Assembly (NCBI RefSeq): GCF_002946835.1
Contig: NZ_CP026652.1
Coordinates: forward strand, 1,798,001 to 1,862,000
Direction: 5' to 3'
Length of the DNA stretch: 64,000 bases
Source of the DNA: Streptomyces dengpaensis
GTDB lineage: Bacteria > Actinomycetota > Actinomycetes > Streptomycetales > Streptomycetaceae
Below the pieces are notes generated by a model that saw only the letters and a list, made by a program, of their open reading frames with translations, had not been told where the DNA came from and searched no databases. The number at the start of each line of letters is the position of its first letter. The first letter of the stretch is position 1. Below are positions 7,509 through 16,756 of the stretch, piece after piece. The translations under genes were made by a program, and so were the position numbers.

Positions 7509-8423
7509 ATGAGCAATCTCGCGGATTCTTCCCACCCGACCCGACCCGCGGTCGCGTGGATCGGTCTCGGCATCATGGGCTCGCCCATGTCGGAGAACCT
7601 GATCAAGGCCGGGTACGACGTCACCGGTTTCACGCTGGAGCGGGACAAGCTGGAGCGTCTGGCCGCCGCGGGCGGTACGGCCGCCGGTTCGATCGCGGAA
7701 GCGGTGCGCGACGCCGACGTCGTGATCACGATGGTGCCCGCCTCCCCGCAGGTCGAGGCCGTCTCGTACGGGCCTGACGGCATCCTCGAGAACGCGAAGT
7801 CCGGCGCCCTGCTGATCGACATGTCGTCCATCACGCCGCAGACGTCCGTGGATCTCGCGAAGGCGGCCAAGGATAAGGGCATCCGCGTCCTGGACGCCCC
7901 GGTGTCGGGCGGCGAGGCCGGGGCCGTCGAGGCGGTGCTGTCGATCATGGTCGGTGGCGAGCAGGCCGACTTCGACGAGGCCGTGCCGATCTTCGAGGCG
8001 CTCGGCAAGACCATCGTGCTGTGCGGTCCGCACGGCTCGGGCCAGACCGTGAAGGCCGCCAACCAGCTGATCGTCGCCGTGAACATCCAGGCGTGCGCCG
8101 AGGCCGTGGTCTTCCTGGAGAAGTCCGGCGTGGACCTGAAGGCCGCGCTCGACGTCCTGGGCGGCGGCCTCGCGGGCTCCACCGTGCTGGCGCGCAAGAA
8201 GGACAACTTCCTGAACCGCGACTTCAAGCCGGGCTTCCGGATCGACCTGCACCACAAGGACATGGGCATCGTCACGGACGCCGCCCGCAATGTCGGTGCC
8301 GCGCTGCCGGCCGGCGCCGTCGTCGCCCAGCTCGTCGCCTCGCTGCGCGCCCAGGGCGACGGCGGCCTGGACCACTCGGCCCTGCTGCGGGCCGTGGAGC
8401 GCCTGTCCGGCGCCCAGGTCTGA
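7509..8423 (+). CDS. glxR: 2-hydroxy-3-oxopropionate (tartronate semialdehyde) reductase
   Basis: A 304-residue beta-hydroxyacid dehydrogenase that reduces tartronate semialdehyde to glycerate. The nucleotide-binding turn WIGLGIMGSPMSENL opens the protein. The substrate-binding DAPVSGGEAGA follows in the middle, then the catalytic Lys in VKAANQLIVA, and the C-terminal KDMGIVTDAAR helix is typical. It starts 44 bases after hyi with a GGAGAGG ribosome site, so the two are one operon. The product enters central metabolism through glycerate kinase, which is not in this window. Confidence 0.93.
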   Translation: MSNLADSSHPTRPAVAWIGLGIMGSPMSENLIKAGYDVTGFTLERDKLERLAAAGGTAAGSIAEAVRDADVVITMVPASPQVEAVSYGPDGILENAKSGALLIDMSSITPQTSVDLAKAAKDKGIRVLDAPVSGGEAGAVEAVLSIMVGGEQADFDEAVPIFEALGKTIVLCGPHGSGQTVKAANQLIVAVNIQACAEAVVFLEKSGVDLKAALDVLGGGLAGSTVLARKKDNFLNRDFKPGFRIDLHHKDMGIVTDAARNVGAALPAGAVVAQLVASLRAQGDGGLDHSALLRAVERLSGAQV

Positions 8424-8550
8424 GTCCCCCTCCCAGACTTCCGGGCCGCCGCGGCGCCGACACCTGTCCTGTCGCGCCCAGGCGCCGCCGCGGCCCGGAT
8501 CCACCTTCGGCGCCAGCGCGCCCTGCGCGTGATGACTGAACTCCCTGACC

Positions 8551-8588
8551 GTGTCCGGAGCCTGACGGGGGATCAAGCCTCCGGACAC
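8551..8588 (+). terminator. hairpin after hyi-glxR
   Basis: Perfect 10-base stem GTGTCCGGAG / CTCCGGACAC with an 18-base loop, about 130 bases after glxR. A further GC-rich imperfect stem at about 8442-8495 precedes it. The 441-base gap to the next gene holds these hairpins and the one at 8778-8817, with no coding sequence I can support. Confidence 0.6.
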
Positions 8589-8777
8589 ACAGTCCGCGAC
8601 GACCGAGCGACCCGATGAGGGGTGGTCCTCGGATGACGCGGGCGAGGTGAGGACCGCGGCGGAGTGCGAGCCAGTGCGGTGGTGAAGGACCGAGCCCCCC
8701 TTCTCGACCTGAGGGAAGGCGGGCCCCGGTGCCGTCGCATCCGCCGCGGTCCCAGCCACCTTCACAGGTCATCGGCC

Positions 8778-8817
8778 CAGAGCGCCGGGTACGGACGGTT
8801 CCGTACCCGGCGCTCTG
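8778..8817 (+). terminator. strong 18-bp hairpin
   Basis: A perfect 18-base stem beginning CAGAGCGCCGGGTACGGA, with a CGGT loop, ends 48 bases before the next small gene. It has no clear U-tract, as is usual in Streptomyces. It could end hyi-glxR transcription or insulate the small gene that follows. Confidence 0.65.
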
Positions 8818-8865
8818 CCGTGTGCTCCGCGTGCGGATCCAGGCAGCGCGCAGCAGCCTGGAGGC

Positions 8866-9105
8866 ATGGACTATCCCAGCATCGTTGTGCACACCCCGGC
8901 GCTGGACGGGTCGCGGCGGGTGACCATGGGGGACGAGACGCTCGGTATCGCCTACCACCTCGATGACGTCGTCGAGATTCTGCGCCGGGCCTGTGTCGAC
9001 CTCGACGAGATCGAGGTCGAGGAGAGCGACGTCATCGAGTGGCAGGGCGGCGGCCCCGACGACTGGCCCGGCCTTACGGAACACCCGGACGCCGCGGGCG
9101 CCTAG
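8866..9105 (+). CDS. small conserved-looking acidic protein
   Basis: A 79-residue acidic protein starting MDYPSIVVHTPALDGSR, with two further blocks VTMGDETLGIAYHLDDVVEI and LDEIEVEESDVIEWQGGGPD. No cysteines form a motif, and there is no membrane segment or signal peptide. Codon use has the strong third-position GC of a real Streptomyces gene. It stands alone between two strong hairpins, next to glyoxylate genes, and I do not recognise a function. Confidence 0.7.
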   Translation: MDYPSIVVHTPALDGSRRVTMGDETLGIAYHLDDVVEILRRACVDLDEIEVEESDVIEWQGGGPDDWPGLTEHPDAAGA

Positions 9106-9239
9106 CCGTACACGACCGTACGTAGACCCGCTACGGAACCCTCAAATCAACCTCTGAACACCGGTCAAGGGGCTTCAACTCCCCCCGGTTCAGGGCACAT
9201 TCTCGTCACGCGGGGCCCGCCGACACGGGGGCGGCGGGC

Positions 9240-9310
9240 TCCGTACGGGGAATACGGGGGAACGGGGAATACGGGGGAACGGGGGTACGGGGGTACGGGG
9301 GTACGGGGGA
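9240..9310. repeat. GTACGGGG tandem repeat
   Basis: Degenerate short repeats of GTACGGGG and GAATACGGGG fill the gap between the small gene and gcl. The array lies downstream of both converging genes, beside the gcl terminator. No function is evident. Confidence 0.55.
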
Positions 9311-9315
9311 GCACC

Positions 9316-9361
9316 AAGGAGCGCGGCGGTCGGGAGGAAGTCTCCGACCGTCGCGCTCCTT
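9316..9361. terminator. gcl terminator hairpin
   Basis: An 18-base stem (arms 9316-9333 and 9344-9361, one G-T pair) with a 10-base loop begins 8 bases after the gcl stop. It separates gcl from the converging small gene and probably works in both directions. Confidence 0.75.
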
Positions 9362-9368
9362 GACGGTG

Positions 9369-11153
<1,785 letters not shown>

Positions 11154-11241
11154 GGAGTACTCCTGCTTCGGCTGTCGGATTCACGCTCCCGTCGCGCCCC
11201 TCGGAGAGCTGGTTTCCCAGTCGGTTTCCGTTTTTCCGGTA

Positions 11242-11277
11242 TTCCGTATTACGGAAACTAACTTCTACTATCTGGAA
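11242..11277. promoter_or_regulatory. regulator site upstream of gcl
   Basis: A perfect palindrome TTCCGTA-T-TACGGAA (11242-11256) is followed by GAAACTAACTTC, the same arrangement of elements as ahead of hyi. The shared 24-base block is 11254-11277. It lies about 90 bases upstream of the gcl start and 150 bases before the divergent gene at 11424, so it could control either or both. Confidence 0.6.
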
Positions 11278-11423
11278 GCAATGTAGGCGGCGTGGTGAGG
11301 GGCGTCAAGAGTGGGAGCAGGGGGCGTGAGCCGGTGGTGGCTGTGGAACCGTTTGCCTGCCGCACGCCTCCTCCCTGGAGGACGATGGACCTGCTGTCCC
11401 GACGTGACGTCCTGGAGTAAGCC

Positions 11424-12371
11424 ATGGCCGAGACCGTGCCGGTACGGTGTCCGGCCTGCCGCCTGGAGCATCTCTACGCGGCACCGGCGTATCCGTGCGT
11501 GTGCGGAGCGCCGGTGACGCCTCCGCTCGACTGCCTCGCGGATCCGTCGCCCGTCACCCACCGCGTCTGGGACGACGACTGGGTCACCGTCCACTGCGCG
11601 GCCTGCGACCGCGACAGCCAGTGGCCCCACCCCGAGCTGGGATGCTCCTGCGGCACGACGCTGCGCATTCCGGTCCGAGGGGTACGGCACCCGCAGCGCG
11701 CGGACCTGACACCGGGCACGGCCGCCGACGCGCACGCCGACGGAGTCACGGAAACCCGAGCGCGAACGGCCGCCCCGGATGACCGCCCGCATGAGACGGA
11801 CAGGCCGACGCGAGAGAGGGGCGAGGACCGGGGCCGGGATGCGGGCCGGGGCCAGGACCGGGACCGCGACCAAGACCGGGGCCAGGAGCCGGACCGGGAC
11901 CTGGGCCGGGAGCCGGACCGCGGTCGGGGCCAAGGTCGCGAGCACAGCCGCCGCACCGCAAGGTCACCCCGCGCCCCGTCATCCCCACCCCGCCCGGCGT
12001 TCCAGCCGGTTGTCATCCGTACCGCGCGGGATGCCGTCACGGCGGCCGCGCTGTACCTGCGCTGGCTCGGCTACCGTGACATCCGGCGGGCGGACCAGCG
12101 GCCGCCGTCCGGGATCGGGCTCGCCGCCCGCGGCATCCTGGCCCAGGTGGACCCCACGGTCCGCCCGGTCTCGCTGCGCGACGTGGAGTGCCTGTGGCTG
12201 ACGGCCATGACGGAGTCGGCGGATTGCGTGTACTTCTCCCTCGCGGGCTACGCCGACGACGCCCGCGCCCGAGCCGACACCCTCGGCGTCCCGCTCTTCG
12301 TCCTCGACCTCACGGGCACCCCGCAGCCGGTGAACAGCCCGGCCGACCAGCTCATCGCCGCCGCGGGCTGA
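11424..12371 (+). CDS. zinc-ribbon protein with low-complexity spacer and Mrr-like C-terminal domain
   Basis: A 315-residue protein in three parts. Residues 5-80 hold two or three zinc-ribbon-like Cys pairs (CPAC, CVC, CAAC, CSC). Residues 110-185 are an Arg/Asp/Gly-rich repeat spacer with units such as DRDQDRGQEPDRDLG. Residues 195-315 resemble a restriction-endonuclease-like (Mrr/PD-D/ExK) fold: AALYLRWLGYRDIRRAD, then GILAQVDP, where catalytic members usually have QVK. Loss of that Lys suggests a non-catalytic fold. It diverges from gcl. The role is unknown; nucleic-acid binding is a guess from the domains. Confidence 0.75.
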   Translation: MAETVPVRCPACRLEHLYAAPAYPCVCGAPVTPPLDCLADPSPVTHRVWDDDWVTVHCAACDRDSQWPHPELGCSCGTTLRIPVRGVRHPQRADLTPGTAADAHADGVTETRARTAAPDDRPHETDRPTRERGEDRGRDAGRGQDRDRDQDRGQEPDRDLGREPDRGRGQGREHSRRTARSPRAPSSPPRPAFQPVVIRTARDAVTAAALYLRWLGYRDIRRADQRPPSGIGLAARGILAQVDPTVRPVSLRDVECLWLTAMTESADCVYFSLAGYADDARARADTLGVPLFVLDLTGTPQPVNSPADQLIAAAG

Positions 12372-12386
12372 CCACCGGCCCGGCGG

Positions 12387-13997
12387 CTACTCGGCGTACG
12401 TCTCCCGCAGCTCGACCTTCCGCACCTTCCCCGAGACCGTCATCGGGAAGGAGTCCAGGATCCGCAGCCTGCTCGGGATCTTGTAGTGCGCCAACTGCCC
12501 CTCGCAGAAGGCCAGCAGCTCCTCCAGCGTGAGCGGATCGGCCGGGTCGCGCGGGATGACGCAGGCGAGCACCTCCTCGCCGTACCGCTCGTGCGGGATG
12601 CCGACCACCTGGACGTCGGCGATCTTCGGGTGGGCGTACAGGAACTCCTCGATCTCGCGCGGGTAGATGTTCTCACCGCCCCGGATGATCATGTCCTTGA
12701 TGCGCCCGACGATCTCGACGTAGCCGTCCTCGCGCATCACGGCGAGGTCACCCGTGTGCATCCAGCGCCCCGCGTCGATGGCCTCGGCGGTCTTCTCGGG
12801 CTCGTTCCAGTAGCCGAGCATGACGCTGTAGCCGCGGGTGCACAGTTCGCCCGCGGTGCCGCGCGCGGTGGTCACGCCGTCCACCGGGTCGACGACCTTG
12901 ACCTCGATGTGCGGGAGGGCCCGGCCGACCGTGCCCGTGCGGTGCTCCAGGTCGTCGTCCCTGCGCGTCTGCAGGGACACCGGGGAGGTCTCGGTCATGC
13001 CGTAGCAGATGGAGACCTCCTCCATGTGCATCTCGGCGACCACGCGTTTCATCACCTCGACCGGGCAGGGCGAGCCCGCCATGATGCCGGTCCTGAGCGA
13101 GGACAGGTCGTACGAAGCGAAGTCGGGCAGGTTCAGCTCCGCGATGAACATGGTCGGGACGCCGTACAGGGAGGTGCACCGCTCCTGCTGCACGGCCCGC
13201 AGCGTGGCCGCGGGTTCGAAGGACGGCGCCGGGATCACGATGCAGGCGCCGTGCGAGGTGGCTCCGAGGTTTCCCATGACCATGCCGAAGCAGTGGTAGA
13301 AGGGCACGGGCAGACAGACCCGGTCCTGCTCGGTGTAGCCGACCGTACGGCCCACCCAGTAGCCGTTGTTGAGAATGTTGTGGTGGGAGAGCGTGGCGCC
13401 CTTCGGGAAGCCCGTGGTGCCCGAGGTGTACTGGATGTTGACGGGGTCGTCGCAGCTCAATTCGGCGGCGACGGCTGCCAGTTGCTCGACGGGAACGGAC
13501 GCGGCACCCGCGATCAAGGTGTCCCACGAGGGGGCGCCGATGTACACGGTCGCGCGCAACTCCGGGCACTGCTCGCGGACTTGGTTGACCAGAGCCCGAT
13601 AGTCGCTGCTCTTGTGCGCCTGCGAGGCGATCAGGACCGAGATCCCGGCCTGCTTCAGTACGTACGCCAACTCGTGTGCGCGATAGGCGGGGTTGATGTT
13701 CACCATGATCGCGCCGATCCGCGCGGTCGCGTACTGGACGAGCACCCACTCGGGGCAGTTGATCGCCCAGATGCCGACGCGGTCGCCCTTCAGCACGCCC
13801 TGGGCGAGCAGACCGCGCGCCACCTCGTCCACCGCGGCGCCGAACTCGGCGTACGTCCAACGGCGTCCGGAGGGCACGTCCACGAGCGCGTCGCGCTCCG
13901 GGTACGCGGCGATCGCCCGGTCCAGGTTGGCGCCGATCGTGTCACCCAGCAGTGGTGTGGTGCTCGTGCCATGCGCGTACGACAGCAGCTCGCTCAC
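12387..13997 (-). CDS. AMP-binding acyl-CoA synthetase (FadD-like)
   Basis: A 536-residue adenylate-forming enzyme that activates fatty or related acids to CoA thioesters. The P-loop-like core [20 protein letters not shown], the YGMTETSP motif, [12 protein letters not shown], and the hinge-to-C-terminal motif [20 protein letters not shown] all appear, with the catalytic Lys in [11 protein letters not shown]. The GTG start overlaps the stop of the upstream synthetase gene (13994-13997), with a GAGGAGG ribosome site. The chain length preferred is not visible from sequence. Confidence 0.9.
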   Translation of the reverse strand: MSELLSYAHGTSTTPLLGDTIGANLDRAIAAYPERDALVDVPSGRRWTYAEFGAAVDEVARGLLAQGVLKGDRVGIWAINCPEWVLVQYATARIGAIMVNINPAYRAHELAYVLKQAGISVLIASQAHKSSDYRALVNQVREQCPELRATVYIGAPSWDTLIAGAASVPVEQLAAVAAELSCDDPVNIQYTSGTTGFPKGATLSHHNILNNGYWVGRTVGYTEQDRVCLPVPFYHCFGMVMGNLGATSHGACIVIPAPSFEPAATLRAVQQERCTSLYGVPTMFIAELNLPDFASYDLSSLRTGIMAGSPCPVEVMKRVVAEMHMEEVSICYGMTETSPVSLQTRRDDDLEHRTGTVGRALPHIEVKVVDPVDGVTTARGTAGELCTRGYSVMLGYWNEPEKTAEAIDAGRWMHTGDLAVMREDGYVEIVGRIKDMIIRGGENIYPREIEEFLYAHPKIADVQVVGIPHERYGEEVLACVIPRDPADPLTLEELLAFCEGQLAHYKIPSRLRILDSFPMTVSGKVRKVELRETYAE

Positions 13998-15673
13998 CGG
14001 ACGTCCTCCTCGCGGTACTCGGCGTCCGAGCCCGCGGCCGTGGCCTCGCGCAGCTCGATCCGGCGGATCTTGCCGGAGACGGTCTTGGGGAGTGCGCCGA
14101 ACTCCAGGCGCCGGATGCGCTTGTACGGCGCGAGGACCGTGCGCGAGTGCTCGAAGATCACCTTGGCGGTGTCGGGGCCCGGCTCGTAACCCGCCGCAAG
14201 GACGACGTACGCCTTCGGAACGGCGAGCCTCAGCTCGTCCGGCGCCGGCACGACGGCCGCCTCGGCCACCGCCTCGTGCTCCAGGAGCGCGCTCTCCAGC
14301 TCGAAGGGGGAGATCTTGTAGTCGGATGCCTTGAACACGTCATCGGCCCGGCCGACATAGGTGATGTATCCGTCGGCGTCCCGCGAGCCGATGTCCCCGG
14401 TGCGGTAGTAGCCGCCTGCCATGGCCTCGGCGGTGCGGTCGGCGTCGCCGTGGTAGCCGGTCATCACGCCCACCGGCCGCGCCGACAGGTCGAGCGCGAT
14501 CTCGCCCTCGGCCGCACCGGGCACACCCGACACCGGGTCGAGGAGCTCGACGCGGAAGCCAGGGCTGGGCCGGCCCATGGAGCCCGTCTTCAGCTGCTGC
14601 CCCGGGCTGTTGGAGACCTGCACGGCCGTCTCGGTCTGTCCGAAGCCGTCCCGGATGGTGACGCCCCAGGCACGTCGCACCTGTTCGATGACCTCGGGGT
14701 TCAGCGGCTCACCGGCGGCGACGGCCTCGCGCGGCGGGGTGCGCAGCTGCGTCAGATCGGCCTGGATGAGCATGCGCCACACGGTGGGCGGGGCGCAGAA
14801 GGTGGTGACCTGCGCCCGGTCCATCTCCGCCATCAGCCGGCCCGCGTCGAAGCGCGTGTAGTTGTGGAGGAAGACGGTCGCCTCCGCGTTCCAGGGCGCG
14901 AAGAGGTTGGACCAGGCGTGCTTGGCCCAGCCGGGCGAGGAGATGTTCAGGTGCACGTCACCGGGCTTGAGCCCGATCCAGTACATGGTCGCCAGATGGC
15001 CGACCGGATACGAGACGTGCGTGTGCTCGACGAGTTTGGGGCGGGCCGTGGTGCCCGAGGTGAAGTAGAGCATCAGCGGGTCGTCCGACCGGGTGGGACC
15101 GTCGGGCTCGAAGGCCGCGTCGGCGGCGTACGCCTCCTCGTACGACCGCCATCCGGGCCGGGAGCCGCCGACCGCGATGCAGGTGTAGCCGCCCGGCACC
15201 TCGTCGAACTTCTCCGCGTCCTCGGCCCGGACGAGGACGTGCCGGACGCTGCCGCGCTCGACGCGGTCGCGCAGGTCGGCGGCGCCGAGCAGCGGGGTGG
15301 CCGGGATGACGACGGCGCGCAGCTTCATCGCGGCGAGGGCCGTCTCCCACAGTTCGGCCTGGTTGCCGAGCATGACGAGGATGCGGTCCTCGGCGCCGAC
15401 GCCCTGCGCGCGCAGCCAGTTGGCCGCCCGGTTCGAGCGTTCGGACATCTCGGCGAAGGAGATCTCGGTGCGCTCGCCGTCCTCCTCGACGATGTGCAGG
15501 GCGGTGCGGTCGTTGCCCCGCGCGATGACGTCGAACCAGTCGAGTGCCCAGTTGAAGTACTGCGGGCGGGGCCAGCGGAAGCCTTCGTAGGCCTTCGCGT
15601 AGTCCTCGCGGTGCGCCAGCAGGAAGTCCCGCGCGGCGCGGAACTCGTCCGTGGTGCTCGTCGTCGCCGTCAT
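13994..15673 (-). CDS. AMP-binding acyl-CoA synthetase (medium-chain/MACS-like)
   Basis: A 559-residue adenylating enzyme, closer to the medium-chain or butyryl-CoA synthetase branch: [19 protein letters not shown] core, [42 protein letters not shown] and the C-terminal [11 protein letters not shown] with the catalytic Lys. The ATG follows a textbook AAGGAGG site. It is the first gene of a two-gene operon with the downstream FadD-like synthetase. Divergently placed is a GAF-LuxR regulator, a plausible controller of the pair. Confidence 0.9.
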   Translation of the reverse strand: MTATTSTTDEFRAARDFLLAHREDYAKAYEGFRWPRPQYFNWALDWFDVIARGNDRTALHIVEEDGERTEISFAEMSERSNRAANWLRAQGVGAEDRILVMLGNQAELWETALAAMKLRAVVIPATPLLGAADLRDRVERGSVRHVLVRAEDAEKFDEVPGGYTCIAVGGSRPGWRSYEEAYAADAAFEPDGPTRSDDPLMLYFTSGTTARPKLVEHTHVSYPVGHLATMYWIGLKPGDVHLNISSPGWAKHAWSNLFAPWNAEATVFLHNYTRFDAGRLMAEMDRAQVTTFCAPPTVWRMLIQADLTQLRTPPREAVAAGEPLNPEVIEQVRRAWGVTIRDGFGQTETAVQVSNSPGQQLKTGSMGRPSPGFRVELLDPVSGVPGAAEGEIALDLSARPVGVMTGYHGDADRTAEAMAGGYYRTGDIGSRDADGYITYVGRADDVFKASDYKISPFELESALLEHEAVAEAAVVPAPDELRLAVPKAYVVLAAGYEPGPDTAKVIFEHSRTVLAPYKRIRRLEFGALPKTVSGKIRRIELREATAAGSDAEYREEDVR

Positions 15674-15733
15674 GTGTCCTCCTTGTTGCCGGGCAGCCGC
15701 CTAACATCGTGTATTCCGTGATGCAGGTCTCAC

Positions 15734-15751
15734 CACCCCCGAACGGGGGTG
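15734..15751. promoter_or_regulatory. short hairpin in the divergent promoter
   Basis: CACCCCC-GAAC-GGGGGTG inverted repeat in the 101-base gap between the synthetase operon and the GAF-LuxR gene. It could be an operator, or a leader hairpin of either transcript. Confidence 0.35.
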
Positions 15752-15774
15752 CGCCGCGCTGAAGGGGCGAACAG

Positions 15775-16617
15775 GTGGCAGCAGACGCAGCCGAGGCGGT
15801 GGAGATGCGTGGTGCGCTGGTGCGGCTGCGCCGCGCGACGGGGCTGCCGGTCGCCTTCGGCGGCCTGGTCGAGCCCGCGAGCAGGCAGGTGCGCATCAGC
15901 GAGCTCAGCGGTACGGCGACGGCCGCACTCAGCGAGCTCGCGGTGTCCTCGGGCAACGGCCTGGGCGGCAAGGCGGTGGCGCTCGCCCGGCCGTGCGCCG
16001 TGACCGACTACTCGGCCTCACGGCAGATCAGCCACGAGTACGACGTGGCGGTCGCCACCGAGGGGCTGTTCTCCGTGCTCGCGGTCCCCGTCGTCGTACG
16101 CCGCCGGGTGCGCGGCGTGCTGTACGGCGCCCTGCGGACGGCCCGGCCCCTGGGCGACCGCACGCTCGGCGCGGCCGTCGCGGCGGCCCGGGACGTGGAA
16201 CAGGCCCTGGCCGTACGGGACGAGGCGCGGGACCTGCTGGCCGCCTCGCGCGCGCGGGAGCCCGACCCGGCGGTGGGCAGCGCGGCGTGGGAGGAGGTGC
16301 GCGAGGCGCACGGGGCGCTGCGGGCGCTGGCACCGCGGATCGCCGACCCTGCGCTGAGGGCCGAACTCCTCTCCGTGTGCGGGCGCTTGGCGGGTGCCTC
16401 ACCGGTACGGGGGCCGCTGCACGTGGACCTCGCACCGCGCGAGGTGGACGTGCTCGCGTGTGTGGCCGGCGGCGCGACCAACGCGGTGGCCGCGCGGCGA
16501 CTGGGCATCCGTCCCGAGACCGTGAAGGGATACCTCCGGTCGGCGATGCGCAAGCTCGGTGCCCACACCCGTCTGGAGGCGGTCGTCGCGGCGCGCCGGG
16601 CCGGGCTGCTGCCGTAG
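15775..16617 (+). CDS. GAF-domain LuxR-type transcriptional regulator
   Basis: A 280-residue regulator. A GAF-like sensory domain covers about residues 10-150 (GLPVAFGGLVEPASRQVRIS to VVRRRVRGVLYGALRTARPL). A linker helix follows, and then a C-terminal LuxR/FixJ helix-turn-helix at about residues 215-275 (APREVDVLACVAGGATNAVA, ETVKGYLRSAMRKLG). The GTG start has a GAAGGGG site. It is divergent from the two acyl-CoA synthetases and probably controls them. Homologues of this layout sit next to acyl-CoA synthetases in other actinomycetes, as far as I recall. Confidence 0.85.
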   Translation: MAADAAEAVEMRGALVRLRRATGLPVAFGGLVEPASRQVRISELSGTATAALSELAVSSGNGLGGKAVALARPCAVTDYSASRQISHEYDVAVATEGLFSVLAVPVVVRRRVRGVLYGALRTARPLGDRTLGAAVAAARDVEQALAVRDEARDLLAASRAREPDPAVGSAAWEEVREAHGALRALAPRIADPALRAELLSVCGRLAGASPVRGPLHVDLAPREVDVLACVAGGATNAVAARRLGIRPETVKGYLRSAMRKLGAHTRLEAVVAARRAGLLP

Positions 16618-16756
16618 ACGGCCCTGAGTCCATTCAGACGTCGGCGCCTTGAAATGACGTATGCGTCCCCCTTGTTATTTCCCTCACCACCCCGACAGTC
16701 CGAAATTCAAAGGGACATTGCCTAACATTGGCCGAACACAACGCGTGAGGGGAGCG

